Positions 7,624 to 16,046 of a DNA stretch of 37,124 bases are shown here, piece by piece. Every line of letters begins with the position of its first letter. Position 1 is the stretch's first letter. Position numbers and translations under genes: made by a program. Below the pieces are notes generated by a model. The model did not search any database, had not been told where the DNA came from, and worked only from the letters and a program-made list of their open reading frames with translations. Origin of the DNA: an uncultured Elusimicrobia bacterium (GTDB lineage Bacteria; Elusimicrobiota; Elusimicrobia; Elusimicrobiales; Elusimicrobiaceae); the NCBI GenBank assembly GCA_947306425.1, contig CAMZGO010000016.1, positions 1-37,124 of the forward strand, given 5' to 3'.

Positions 7624-9688
7624 AGAAACTGAAAGAAAAACAAAAACAGCCGCACAAAAAACAACTAAAAAGGCAGCCCCTAAAAAAACGGCAGCCAAAA
7701 AAACAACGGCAAAAAAGGTATCCGCAAAAAAAACGGAAACCAAAAAAGTTGTTGCGGAAATTAAGGAAACAAAAGAACAAGTAGCACAGGTTAAAAAGCA
7801 GGAAAATAAACATAACCCTGTTGTAGTTGTTTCCCATGAAAAAGAACAAGAGCAGGAAAATAAACATGAGGTAAAGGAACAAAAACCAATACCCCAAACA
7901 CCCGTTCAAGAGGAAAAACCAAAAGAAAAAGTTATCAAAATTTTAGGCCAGCCGACAATCAAAGAACTTGCCGAAAAGATGGACTATAAAATAAATGACT
8001 TTATAAAGAAACTTATGGGCATGGGTATCTTTGCAACCATAAACCAAAAACTTGAACAAGATATGATGGAACTTGTTTTGGCGGAATGCGGTTTTAAAGC
8101 AGAAATTACCCAAGAATTTGCCGCAGAAGAAATTGCTGCCCAAGGAGATGATAATCCGGCCGATTTGGCCCCGCGCGCTCCCGTAGTTACTATTATGGGG
8201 CACGTAGACCACGGTAAGACAAGTTTACTTGATGCTATACGCCATTCTAACGTTGTTGCAGGTGAATTTGGGGCTATAACACAGCATATCGGTGCATATA
8301 GGGTTAAGACCTCGCGCGGTTATATTTCCTTTTTAGATACCCCGGGCCATGAAGCTTTTACAGCCATGCGTGCAAGGGGTGCGCAAGCAACGGATATCGT
8401 TATCTTGGTAGTTTCCGCTACTGACGGTATTATGCCGCAAACGATTGAAGCAATAAACCACGCACAAAGCGCAAAAGCCCCTATAATAGTTGCTGTTAAT
8501 AAAATTGATTTACCCGGCGCAAACCCAGACAGGGTCAAACAAGATTTGGCCGGCCGCGGTTTAGTACCTGAAGAGTGGCAGGGAAATACAATTTTTGTTG
8601 AAATTTCTGCCAAAAAGCGCATAAATATTGATAAATTGCTTGAAATGGTTTCAATTCAAGCAGAAATGATGGAACTAAAGGCAAACCCAAAGCGTAAAGC
8701 AGTCGGCGTAATTTTGGAAAGCAAACGCGATAATAAAAGAGGTGTTGTCGCCACTGTCTTAGTACAAAAAGGAACTTTAAGAGTGGGCGACCCGTTTATC
8801 GTAGGAACTACTTACGGAAGAGTGCGCGCTTTAATTGACGAACACGGCCACCGTATGCAAAGCGCAGGCCCAAGCGTTCCGGCTGAGGTTCTTGGTATTA
8901 ACGGCGAGCCGCCCGTAGTGGGTGAAACACTGTACGTAGCAGAAAGTGATAAGGAAGCCAAACATATTTCTGAAAAGCGAAAACTTGCCCATAAAGCAGA
9001 AAATATTGAGCATCAAAAACACGTTTCTTTAACAAATCTCAAGCAAAGTGTAGACGGCAAAAAAGTTAAAGAACTTGCAATAATATTAAAAGCTGATGTT
9101 CAAGGTTCTATAGAAGCTATCAAAGATGCTATTTTAGGATTAAGCAATGAAGAAGTGCAAGTAAAAGTTATTCATGCAGCTGCAGGTGATGTTAATGAAT
9201 CGGACTTATTGCTTGCTAAAGCAAGTGATGCAGTTATAATTGCATTTAATGTTAATACCATCCCTTCAGTAGCAGATGAAGCCGAACGCGAAGGTATTGA
9301 AATACGAACTTACAATATTATCTTTGAATTGCTTGAGGACTTAAAAGCCGCCATGGAAGGCCTATTAGAGCCGGAAATTGTGGAAGAAATCGTAGGTCGT
9401 GCAACTGTGCGTCAGGTATTTGATTTAAGTTCCGGCTTTATTGCTGGCTCTTATGTGGAAGAAGGCAAAATCACACGTAATTTTGATGCTAAAATTATGC
9501 GCGGCGGTGAACAAATCCACAAAGGCAAAATCGGCGGGCTTAAACGCTTTAAAGATGATGTCAAAGAAGTAGAAAAGGGTTATGAATGCGGTATTTTAAT
9601 TGAAGGCTTTAGAGGCACAAAAGCGGGGGACACAGTCCTTTGCGTACAGAAGAAGACCATCACGCGCCGCATAACAAAACCTGAGTAA
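7598..9688 (+). CDS. infB: Translation initiation factor IF-2
   Basis: IF-2 is the GTPase that places fMet-tRNA on the 30S subunit and promotes subunit joining. G1 is GHVDHGKT (201-208), G3 is DTPGHEAF, G4 is NKID and G5 is SAK; domains II, III (C1) and IV (C2) follow to residue 696. The first ~110 residues are a low-complexity Lys/Ala/Thr-rich arm (KKAAPKKTAAKKTTAKK) leading into a small IF2-N domain (about 115-170). An in-frame ATG at 7565 exists inside nusA, but GAGGAGG lies just before the ATG at 7598, so I choose that start. Usual downstream partners such as rbfA and truB are absent; a terminator follows at once. Confidence 0.97.
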   Translation: MTATKNQNKETERKTKTAAQKTTKKAAPKKTAAKKTTAKKVSAKKTETKKVVAEIKETKEQVAQVKKQENKHNPVVVVSHEKEQEQENKHEVKEQKPIPQTPVQEEKPKEKVIKILGQPTIKELAEKMDYKINDFIKKLMGMGIFATINQKLEQDMMELVLAECGFKAEITQEFAAEEIAAQGDDNPADLAPRAPVVTIMGHVDHGKTSLLDAIRHSNVVAGEFGAITQHIGAYRVKTSRGYISFLDTPGHEAFTAMRARGAQATDIVILVVSATDGIMPQTIEAINHAQSAKAPIIVAVNKIDLPGANPDRVKQDLAGRGLVPEEWQGNTIFVEISAKKRINIDKLLEMVSIQAEMMELKANPKRKAVGVILESKRDNKRGVVATVLVQKGTLRVGDPFIVGTTYGRVRALIDEHGHRMQSAGPSVPAEVLGINGEPPVVGETLYVAESDKEAKHISEKRKLAHKAENIEHQKHVSLTNLKQSVDGKKVKELAIILKADVQGSIEAIKDAILGLSNEEVQVKVIHAAAGDVNESDLLLAKASDAVIIAFNVNTIPSVADEAEREGIEIRTYNIIFELLEDLKAAMEGLLEPEIVEEIVGRATVRQVFDLSSGFIAGSYVEEGKITRNFDAKIMRGGEQIHKGKIGGLKRFKDDVKEVEKGYECGILIEGFRGTKAGDTVLCVQKKTITRRITKPE

Positions 9689-9701
9689 TTTATTTACCGG
9701 C

Positions 9702-9738
9702 AAAAACCCCGATAACAAAACGTTATCGGGGTTTTTTT
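9702..9738 (+). terminator. Intrinsic terminator after infB
   Basis: A 15-bp stem (AAAAACCCCGATAAC with GTTATCGGGGTTTTT) and a T tract, ending the rimP-nusA-infB transcript. Confidence 0.9.
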
Positions 9739-9747
9739 GATAAATTT

Positions 9748-9790
9748 GGTCTAATGGTCAAAAATGTTGCTGATTAAGTATCTTTTCCTT
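9748..9790 (+). repeat. 43-bp direct repeat, copy 1 (left end of the MITE-like element)
   Basis: This stretch is identical base for base to 37082-37124. The flanking bases just outside differ (T here, C there), which marks the left boundary of the repeat. Confidence 0.95.
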
Positions 9791-10090
9791 AAAATTGTTG
9801 CTCTTTTATTTTCCTCCCCCTTTGCCGTTTTATTTTTGCCTTAGCAAAAATAAGAAAGGGCGGAGGGGTTAGGGGTGGGGGTTGCCCATTAATACATTTT
9901 ACGTCTCTGAAGTTTACTAATAAGGTACCCCCCTCTTGCCTCGCAAATAAAATTTGCTCGGCTTTCTCCCGCCCATTTTTTACATAGATAAAGACCGTAA
10001 AAAATGGGTGGCGAAAATAAAAGAGAAAGCAAAAAAATAACATTCCATCATTTTTGATACGGTATTAGCAATATTTTTGACCATTAGGCC
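9748..10090. mobile_element. MITE-like structured element with 35-bp imperfect terminal inverted repeats
   Basis: The left end (9748-9782) and the reverse complement of the right end (10056-10090) agree at 29 of 35 positions, both starting GG(T/C)CTAATGGTCAAAAAT. The inside is full of nested hairpins: TTATTTTTGC/GCAAAAATAA within a larger CCCTTT/AAAGGG stem (about 9815-9865), TTGC-CTC-GCAA (9936-9946), GCAAAT/ATTTGC (9943-9957), GCCCATTTTTTAC/GTAAAAAATGGGT (9971-10009) enclosed by GCTTTCTC/GAGAAAGC (9961-10030). There is no transposase and no convincing coding frame. The exact left 43 bp recur at 37082-37124. AT-rich AAATTT flanks both sides, but no clean target duplication is visible. It occupies most of the gene-free gap between infB and the pilin-like gene. 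Confidence 0.75.
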
Positions 10091-10234
10091 AAAAATTTTA
10101 TTTTTCAAGTATATGCACTTACAAAATTAAACCATTTTCCGTCGGAACTTTTAAATACCTCTTGACTTGAATTTTTTGATATAATTTAGCTATATGGAAA
10201 TAAAAATCCCGTAAAAATCAGATTAGGATATTTC

Positions 10235-10696
10235 ATGAAGAAAATAAAAAATGGTTTTACACTTATTGAACTTTTAGTTGTGGTACTGATTATAGGTATA
10301 TTAGCTGCTGTGGCTTTGCCGCAATATAAAGTAGCGGTAGAAAAAAGCCGGGCTACAGAAGCTATCACAAATTTAAATTACATTCACAAACGAATGCAGG
10401 TACGTGCTCTTGAGTGTGGATATACAGATGATTGTTTGCGCGATATGAAAAATTATGTAGAATTAAACGGTGGAGAATGGTTGGACAATATCCAGTATCA
10501 AACTAAGTATTTTCTATATGATACAGATTATGAGCTGTGTGCATATAATAACAAATATGTTATATGTTTTGGAAATGCAGAGAACTGGGAAGGTATTGTA
10601 AATGAAAATTCCAAAACATGTGAAATACAAAACCAACTTTATTGTAAAGTTTGCAAAGACCTAGGATCAGAATATACAACATATGGTTGTAATTAA
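10235..10696 (+). CDS. Type IV pilin-like protein, cysteine-containing
   Basis: A short basic leader (MKKIKNG) is followed by [20 protein letters not shown] and [16 protein letters not shown]. This gives a prepilin peptidase site G^F with Glu at mature position +5 and a full N-terminal helix. The 153-aa protein has eight cysteines and ends with [11 protein letters not shown] and a final CN, similar to the tail of the window-start pilin. Exported via Sec, processed by PilD, then assembled or displayed. The ATG has AGGA seven bases upstream; a TATAAT lies at 10180-10185, giving a leader of about 43 nt. Single gene between the MITE-like element and a terminator. Confidence 0.9.
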   Translation: MKKIKNGFTLIELLVVVLIIGILAAVALPQYKVAVEKSRATEAITNLNYIHKRMQVRALECGYTDDCLRDMKNYVELNGGEWLDNIQYQTKYFLYDTDYELCAYNNKYVICFGNAENWEGIVNENSKTCEIQNQLYCKVCKDLGSEYTTYGCN

Positions 10697-10724
10697 GACG
10701 TGTAATGAAATAATCTTCCCACAT

Positions 10725-10766
10725 AAAAATGCCTCCGTCAGCAAATTTGCTAAAGGAGGCATTTTT
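10725..10766. terminator. Bidirectional terminator between pilin-like and SurA-N-like genes
   Basis: AAAAATGCCTCC pairs with GGAGGCATTTTT. The loop holds a perfect 12-base palindrome, AGCAAATTTGCT (10740-10751). Genes converge here from both sides. Confidence 0.9.
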
Positions 10767-10783
10767 ATTAAAATAAATATCAA

Positions 10784-11461
10784 CTAAAATTGCATATTTA
10801 AATTAGTTCTGTATTTATTGTTTAATACATCGCTGAAAGCAGCACCAAAAGCATTAGCTTTAAGTTCAAGCATATAATTTTCAAGGGCTTGTTTTTCCTC
10901 TCCCTTTAACTTAGATGCACCCTGTGTTAAAATATTTTTTTCAAAAGAAGTAGGCATAGAGCTAAAAGCCATAATTCTTTTAAGTTTTTGAACGGAGAGC
11001 TGCTTCATAAAATTGCTTTCAAATTCCGCAGGATTTACGTGGAATTGATTTCTTACCACATAGATATAAGCATTTTTACTAAATTCTCCGTTAGGGGCAA
11101 ACATTGGAGAGTTTTTAATAAAGAAAGCAACTTCCGCCTTGCTTGTACCGATTCCCAATTCTTTTGCTGCTTGGCTTAATGCTTCTTCTAAAATCAGGCT
11201 TTGAATAATTTCTTGTTTAAGCTGCTTATCTTGTTCCTCGCTTATTTCTTTGCCTTCATCAATATATTTTTGACGAACAAGTTCATAAGCAGTAACAAAA
11301 CTTTTATACTTTACCTTTTCATTTCCCACCTTAGCCAAAACAGCATTTGCGCCGTATTCATCAGCTATAATACCTGCACCCATTATGCCAATACTAGCTA
11401 AAAAAATTACAACTGTTGTAATTAAAATAGGGTTCCTGTACTTAATAAAAAATGAAATCAT
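10784..11461 (-). CDS. Membrane-anchored SurA-N/PpiD-like chaperone domain protein
   Basis: One transmembrane segment (about residues 10-32, PILITTVVIFLASIGIMGAG) anchors a periplasmic part. The anchor is followed by LAKVGNEKVKYKSFVTAYE, a SurA N-terminal-type start, and helices such as LKQEIIQSLILEEALSQAAKELGI. This layout matches the N-terminal chaperone part of PpiD/SurA folding factors. At 225 aa there is no room for a parvulin prolyl isomerase domain, and none is seen. It is probably a periplasmic chaperone or a substrate-holding factor. The start overlaps the bactofilin stop by four bases (ATGA), so it is translationally coupled to the bactofilin/M23 unit. Confidence 0.7.
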   Translation of the reverse strand: MISFFIKYRNPILITTVVIFLASIGIMGAGIIADEYGANAVLAKVGNEKVKYKSFVTAYELVRQKYIDEGKEISEEQDKQLKQEIIQSLILEEALSQAAKELGIGTSKAEVAFFIKNSPMFAPNGEFSKNAYIYVVRNQFHVNPAEFESNFMKQLSVQKLKRIMAFSSMPTSFEKNILTQGASKLKGEEKQALENYMLELKANAFGAAFSDVLNNKYRTNLNMQF

Positions 11462-11862
11462 TTTTGTTTCTCCGTTTTAGCTTCAAGAATATCTTCGCCT
11501 TCCGGTTCTTCTTCTTCACCTGTTACTACGGTAACCGTAGCATTAACTTTGGCGCCCTTTTCAATAAGAATTGTTTTTGTACGAATATTACCTTTTATAT
11601 TGGCATCTGCCAATATTTCAAGTTCCTCAACACAAATATCGCCTTCTATTTTACCGATTATTACAGCACCTTTTGCCGCAATATCGCCTTTCATGATACC
11701 CGTCTTGCTGATAGTAACAAGTTTGGCATTATCAATATTGCCTTCAAGGGTACCGTCTATTCTTATTGAACCCTGCAAATCCAAAGTACCATGGAATTGG
11801 CATTGTTCGCTTATTACTGAGGTATATTCACCTGCTTTTTCTTCTTTATCAAGAAAACTCAT
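11458..11862 (-). CDS. Bactofilin (polymer-forming cytoskeletal protein)
   Basis: The central region (about 14-115) is a run of six-residue turns rich in Gly, Ile and Val (DLQGSIRIDGTLEGNID, MKGDIAAKGAVIIGKIEGDI), typical of the right-handed beta-helix of bactofilins. The C-terminal tail is acidic and disordered (EEEEPEGEDILEA). Bactofilins polymerise under the inner membrane and recruit peptidoglycan enzymes. SD GGAGAG precedes the ATG. It lies nine bases after an M23 endopeptidase gene, a pairing known from cell-shape loci such as ccmA/csd in Helicobacter. The short 134-aa length is usual. Confidence 0.92.
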   Translation of the reverse strand: MSFLDKEEKAGEYTSVISEQCQFHGTLDLQGSIRIDGTLEGNIDNAKLVTISKTGIMKGDIAAKGAVIIGKIEGDICVEELEILADANIKGNIRTKTILIEKGAKVNATVTVVTGEEEEPEGEDILEAKTEKQK

Positions 11863-11870
11863 AAACTCTC

Positions 11871-12773
11871 CTATAAATAATCTTTTGGATTAACGGGTGT
11901 TCCGTCTTTCCATACTTCATAATGTAAATGTACACCGGTTGAACGGCCTGTTGTGCCCATGCTGGCAATAACTTGGCCGCGTTTAACGCGGTCACCTTTC
12001 TTAACGCGGATATCCGCTAAATGCCCGTACAAAGTTGAATAACCAAAACTGTGATCTATTAACACCGCCTGCCCGTAACCTAAAGCCCAGCCTGTTTGCC
12101 TTACAACACCGTCAGCCGTAACGTAAATCGGGGAATTGGCTTTGCCGGCAAGGTCCATGCCGTAATGATAAGACGGAAACGGTGATAAACGATAACCGAA
12201 ATTAGAGGTAACCCTATAATTATTAGTCGGCTTTATAGAAGGCTTTGCATTGCTGCTGTTCTTTTGATTTGTGTAGAACCAAGCTATTTCCTGAAAACTT
12301 GCAAGTTGCTCCTCTGCGGCGGCGGTAGTTTCTTTAAAGACCTCATTTATTTCCTGTTCATTAATATCTTTACTGTCCTTAGAAAAGATGGAACTAAAAG
12401 TAATCTCGCGTGATTCTTTACCTGTTTCTATACCGCCCGGCATATTAATATATTTACCGCCTTTCATGCCAAGCATTTGGCGCATTTGTTTATCTGTATC
12501 ACGGGCAAGTTTTAAATACTTGCGGTTGTTTGAAAGTTCTTCCGCTATCATTGCGAGTTTAGCTTTCATAACTTTATTATCAGCTTTAACAAAATTATAA
12601 TCAATTTCCCTTGTAATTATGAAGACGGAATAAAGCGTTAGGGCAAGCCATAAAAACGCAACGATGCATAAAAAATAGGGCCGTACAGAAAACTTAAATC
12701 CACGCGAAATTTTGGGGATTAAAACGATATCCATCGGTTCAATAAAAAAGCTGAAAAAGGTCTTTCTTTTCAC
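11871..12773 (-). CDS. M23 (LytM-type) peptidoglycan endopeptidase, membrane-anchored
   Basis: The N-terminus has a short cytosolic part, one membrane segment (about 33-55, FLCIVAFLWLALTLYSVFII) and a helical periplasmic stalk to about 170. The C-terminal M23 domain keeps the zinc and catalytic motifs: H203-x3-D207 in HYGMD and H282-x-H284 in HLHYE, with the YGHL motif between them. It should cleave peptidoglycan cross-bridges and act with the bactofilin just downstream. The frame starts at a GTG (12773) exactly six bases after TAAAAT, with no Shine-Dalgarno, so either the mRNA is leaderless or translation starts at Met14. The domain call does not depend on this. Confidence 0.93.
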   Translation of the reverse strand: MKRKTFFSFFIEPMDIVLIPKISRGFKFSVRPYFLCIVAFLWLALTLYSVFIITREIDYNFVKADNKVMKAKLAMIAEELSNNRKYLKLARDTDKQMRQMLGMKGGKYINMPGGIETGKESREITFSSIFSKDSKDINEQEINEVFKETTAAAEEQLASFQEIAWFYTNQKNSSNAKPSIKPTNNYRVTSNFGYRLSPFPSYHYGMDLAGKANSPIYVTADGVVRQTGWALGYGQAVLIDHSFGYSTLYGHLADIRVKKGDRVKRGQVIASMGTTGRSTGVHLHYEVWKDGTPVNPKDYL

Positions 12774-12779
12774 TCTTAA

Positions 12780-12785
12780 ATTTTA
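12780..12785 (-). promoter_or_regulatory. Extended -10 box of the M23-bactofilin-SurA-N unit
   Basis: On the minus strand TATGATAAAAT gives an extended -10 (TG-N-TAAAAT), followed by six bases and GTG. No good -35 is visible at 16-18 bases. Confidence 0.5.
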
Positions 12786-12817
12786 TCATATTTAGAGGCA
12801 TTTGTGTTTTTTATATT

Positions 12818-12850
12818 AAAGAGAGCGGTTAAACAATAACCGCGCTCTTT
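12818..12850 (-). terminator. Terminator after the RND efflux operon
   Basis: AAAGAGAGCGGTTA pairs with TAACCGCGCTCTTT over a five-base loop, with one A/C mismatch. A TTTAATAT tail follows on the minus strand. It lies 22 bases after the RND pump stop. Confidence 0.8.
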
Positions 12851-12872
12851 GTTAAAATATAACCACTTCAAT

Positions 12873-15800
12873 TTAACTAATTTTTTTACTGCTTATTTTA
12901 TCTGTTACTGTTTGAACCAAAACATAAAATAACGGAATAATGAATAAACCTAAAACAGTACCAAGCAACATTCCCCAAAATACAGGTATACCTATTGCTT
13001 TACGGCTGTTTGCACCCGCACCTGTTGCTATTAATAACGGCACAATACCTAAAATAAAGGTAAAAGCAGTCATCAAAACAGCACGGTACCTTTCCTTTAA
13101 ACCGGTTACGGCAGAATTTATTATACTGCTGCCGCGCTCATGTTCTTCATTAGAAAATTCCACAATCAAAATAGCATTCTTTGCGGCAAGCCCGACAAGC
13201 AAAACTATACCTAATTGTGCATAGATACTTAAAGTTTCACCCATCATTACAAGCCCTATAAGCCCGCCGGTTAAAGCAACGACTACCGACATCATAACCG
13301 CAAGAGGAATACTCCAACTTTCATATTGAGCAACCAAAAACAAATAAGCAAATACTAAAGCTAATAAAATCAAAATACCCATTTGGCCTTCATTTTGCTT
13401 TTCCTGATAACTGATACCGCTCCATTCATAAGCATAACCTTTGGGCAAATATTCATTAGCATTCTTTTCAATCTTTCTTATAATTTCCCCGGTACTAGCC
13501 CCCTGTTTAGGCTGAATGGTAATACCCGCTGTAGGATATTGGTTATAACGCACAATTTGACGGGGAGAAAGAACTGTCCTCAAATTAACCAAAGCACCCA
13601 GAGGTACCATAGCACCTTTATTGCTTGGAACATAAATATTATTTATGCTTTGCAGATTTTTGCGGTATTTCCAATCAGACTGCACAATAACTTTGTTTAC
13701 TTGCGTACCCAAATTGACATCGTTTACGTAACCCGAACCTAAATAGTTTTCAATAGTACTGAAAATATTTGAAAGAGGGACATTCATAGCCTCTGCTTTT
13801 GTACGATCAATATCAAGGTAAATATTAGGTGTCTTAGATGTAAAATCAGAAAAGCCGTAGCTAACTTCCGGTAAACCCATTACATTACCGATAAAGTTTT
13901 TAGCTGCATTATCAAGTTGGTTATAATCACTGCTTTGAAGTGACTGTATTTTTATTTGTACACCGTCAGATACACCCAAAGCCGGTATAGCGGGCATTTC
14001 CACTATCATAAATTCCGCTTCAGGGATACCCATGGTTTTCGCACGTAAACGTTGCGCAATAGCAGTAGAAGAATTATCTTCCAAAAGTTTATGGTGTCCG
14101 AAAGTTATTAACCACAAAAGACGGTTAATAATTTTTTTATAAAATGGGTTTATACGCTCACTCCACGGTTTTAAAGTCATCATAAACATAGCTACGTTTT
14201 CGCCCGAACCTCCAATAAAACTAAAACCTAAAATGGTAATAGCATCCTTTATTCCCGGTTCTGTTTTAGTAATTTCGGCAAACTTTTTAGTAATTTCTTC
14301 TGTCCTGCCGAAAGTTGCACCTTCCGCAAGTTGTACACTTGCCATAACGAAACCTTGATCCTCCGGCGGAACAAATGATGTCTTATTAAATTTAAATGTA
14401 CCAAAAGCGAGAATAACTAAAATTGCAAATATTATGGCTATCAAAAACACATGCCTGCCAACCAAACGTGTAAAAGCAGCATACTTATTACGAGCAAAAT
14501 CTACCAAATTATTAAACCAAATCAGAACTTTAATTTTTGTAGGTTTAATATCTGTAAGCATCGTAGCGCAAATGGCAGGTGATAAAGTTAAAGCATTAAC
14601 TGAAGAAAATGTTACTGCCGTTGCAATAGTAACGGCAAATTGTTGGTAAATTTTACCCGTAATACCGCCTAAAAATGCTATCGGCACAAAAATTGCAAGT
14701 AAAACTAAGGTGGTAGCAATAATAGGGCCTGAAATTTCTTGCATAGCACGGACTGTAGCATCATATCGGTTCATTTTTTCGCGGCTCATAAGCAAGATTA
14801 CACGCTCTACAACACATATAGCATCATCCACAACTACACCGATGGCAAGGACCAAACCAAGCAGGGTAAACATATTTATAGAATAACCAAGCCCTTTGAT
14901 TACAATAAAGGTTGCAAGCAAGGAAACAGGTATTGCTATTGAAGGCACTAAAGTGGCATGCCAATCTTGCAAGAAAAGATAACAAACGAAAACAACTAAA
15001 AGGAAAGTTATAACCAAGGTCCAAATAACTTCGTTGACAGATTCTTTAATAAAATCTGTTGTATCTGCAGTAACTTGATATTTTAAACCTTTTGGGAAGA
15101 ATTGCGACAAACGTTCCATCTCTGCCTTAACATCAGCCATGGTAGATAAAGCATTTGCCCCCGAAGTCAGTTTAAGCATCATATTTGAAGAAGTCCTGCC
15201 GTTAATACTACCGGAAAAAGAGTAACTTTCCATACCTATTTCTATCTTGGCAACATCACCTAAACGTAACAGTCCGCCTTCTTCATCGGTACGAATAATG
15301 ATATTTTTAAAATCTTCAACAGAACTTAAACGTCCTTGCGTTTGTAAAGGGTAAATAATAAGTTCACTATTATCATTGGGACGCGCGCCGATTTTACCTA
15401 AAGTAGGCATATAGTTTTGTGAACTTATCGCGCTTTTAACACTTGATATAGGAACACCAAGAAGTGAAAGTTTATCTGCATCAAGCCAAATACGCATACT
15501 CTTTTTAGCACCAAATACAGTTGCATCCCCTACACCATTTATTTTAGTTAAATCCTTCTTAATATTGTCCTCAACATAATCGTTTAAATCGCTGGAATTT
15601 AGTGAATCATCTTCTGAAATAAAACTTAAAACACCTAAAATACTTGAAGACATTGCACGAACAGTAAAACCTTGTCTTGTAACTTCACTGGGCAGCTGTC
15701 CCGTTGCTTGCTGTAAACGATTTTGAAGTTTAACTTGTGCGATATCAGGGTCCGTACCACTTTCAAAAGTTACTGCAAGTGAATATCTTCCATCTGAAGA

Positions 15801-16046
15801 GGTTGAAGACATGTAAATCATGTCTTCCACACCGTTTATGGCGTTTTCTATTGGTATACCTACGACTTTTGAAACAACATCAGCACTCGCACCGGGATAC
15901 ATTACATCAACGTGTATTTCAGGAGGTGTAATTTCAGGGTATAAAGCGACGGGTAATCTCCACACACAAATTATACCTGCAAGAGACATTATTATAGCAA
16001 TAACTGCAGCAAAACGCGGCCTGTCAATAAAGAATTTTGAAAACAT
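12873..16046 (-). CDS. RND multidrug efflux pump, inner-membrane subunit (AcrB/MexB, HAE-1 family)
   Basis: The 1057-aa protein has the family's size and layout: TM1 at the N-terminus (FFIDRPRFAAVIAIIMSLAG), large periplasmic loops after TM1 and TM7, and twelve membrane helices. Proton-relay residues are kept: the DD pair in TM4 (GVVVDDAICVVERV) and the Lys in TM10 (GLAAKNAILIVEF). It exports drugs or toxic amphiphiles from the periplasm using the proton gradient, docking with the MFP and TolC-like subunits encoded just upstream. Its start codon overlaps the MFP stop (TAATG). It is the last gene of the tetR-tolC-MFP-RND operon. Substrates cannot be predicted. Confidence 0.96.
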   Translation of the reverse strand: MFSKFFIDRPRFAAVIAIIMSLAGIICVWRLPVALYPEITPPEIHVDVMYPGASADVVSKVVGIPIENAINGVEDMIYMSSTSSDGRYSLAVTFESGTDPDIAQVKLQNRLQQATGQLPSEVTRQGFTVRAMSSSILGVLSFISEDDSLNSSDLNDYVEDNIKKDLTKINGVGDATVFGAKKSMRIWLDADKLSLLGVPISSVKSAISSQNYMPTLGKIGARPNDNSELIIYPLQTQGRLSSVEDFKNIIIRTDEEGGLLRLGDVAKIEIGMESYSFSGSINGRTSSNMMLKLTSGANALSTMADVKAEMERLSQFFPKGLKYQVTADTTDFIKESVNEVIWTLVITFLLVVFVCYLFLQDWHATLVPSIAIPVSLLATFIVIKGLGYSINMFTLLGLVLAIGVVVDDAICVVERVILLMSREKMNRYDATVRAMQEISGPIIATTLVLLAIFVPIAFLGGITGKIYQQFAVTIATAVTFSSVNALTLSPAICATMLTDIKPTKIKVLIWFNNLVDFARNKYAAFTRLVGRHVFLIAIIFAILVILAFGTFKFNKTSFVPPEDQGFVMASVQLAEGATFGRTEEITKKFAEITKTEPGIKDAITILGFSFIGGSGENVAMFMMTLKPWSERINPFYKKIINRLLWLITFGHHKLLEDNSSTAIAQRLRAKTMGIPEAEFMIVEMPAIPALGVSDGVQIKIQSLQSSDYNQLDNAAKNFIGNVMGLPEVSYGFSDFTSKTPNIYLDIDRTKAEAMNVPLSNIFSTIENYLGSGYVNDVNLGTQVNKVIVQSDWKYRKNLQSINNIYVPSNKGAMVPLGALVNLRTVLSPRQIVRYNQYPTAGITIQPKQGASTGEIIRKIEKNANEYLPKGYAYEWSGISYQEKQNEGQMGILILLALVFAYLFLVAQYESWSIPLAVMMSVVVALTGGLIGLVMMGETLSIYAQLGIVLLVGLAAKNAILIVEFSNEEHERGSSIINSAVTGLKERYRAVLMTAFTFILGIVPLLIATGAGANSRKAIGIPVFWGMLLGTVLGLFIIPLFYVLVQTVTDKISSKKIS

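Noticed and set aside
9789-10043. An open frame of 84 codons on the minus strand within the MITE-like element
   Set aside because: It runs through the hairpins, is rich in Phe/Pro/Lys, has no ribosome site, and starts and stops where the structure dictates; it is more likely a by-product of the repeat.
9741-10098. Target-site duplication AAATTT around the MITE-like element
   Set aside because: The right copy is not adjacent to the inverted-repeat end and the sequence is common in this AT-rich DNA; it could also be part of the inverted repeat.
10162-10185. TTGACT plus TATAAT as a promoter for the pilin-like gene at 10235
   Set aside because: The spacing is only 12 bases; the -10 may be real, but this -35 cannot pair with it.
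13383-13742. Plus-strand open frames opposite the RND pump gene and opposite other long genes (for example 1572-1862, 2340-2756, 31660-32232)
   Set aside because: They are antisense to strongly conserved proteins and lack start signals and recognisable domains.
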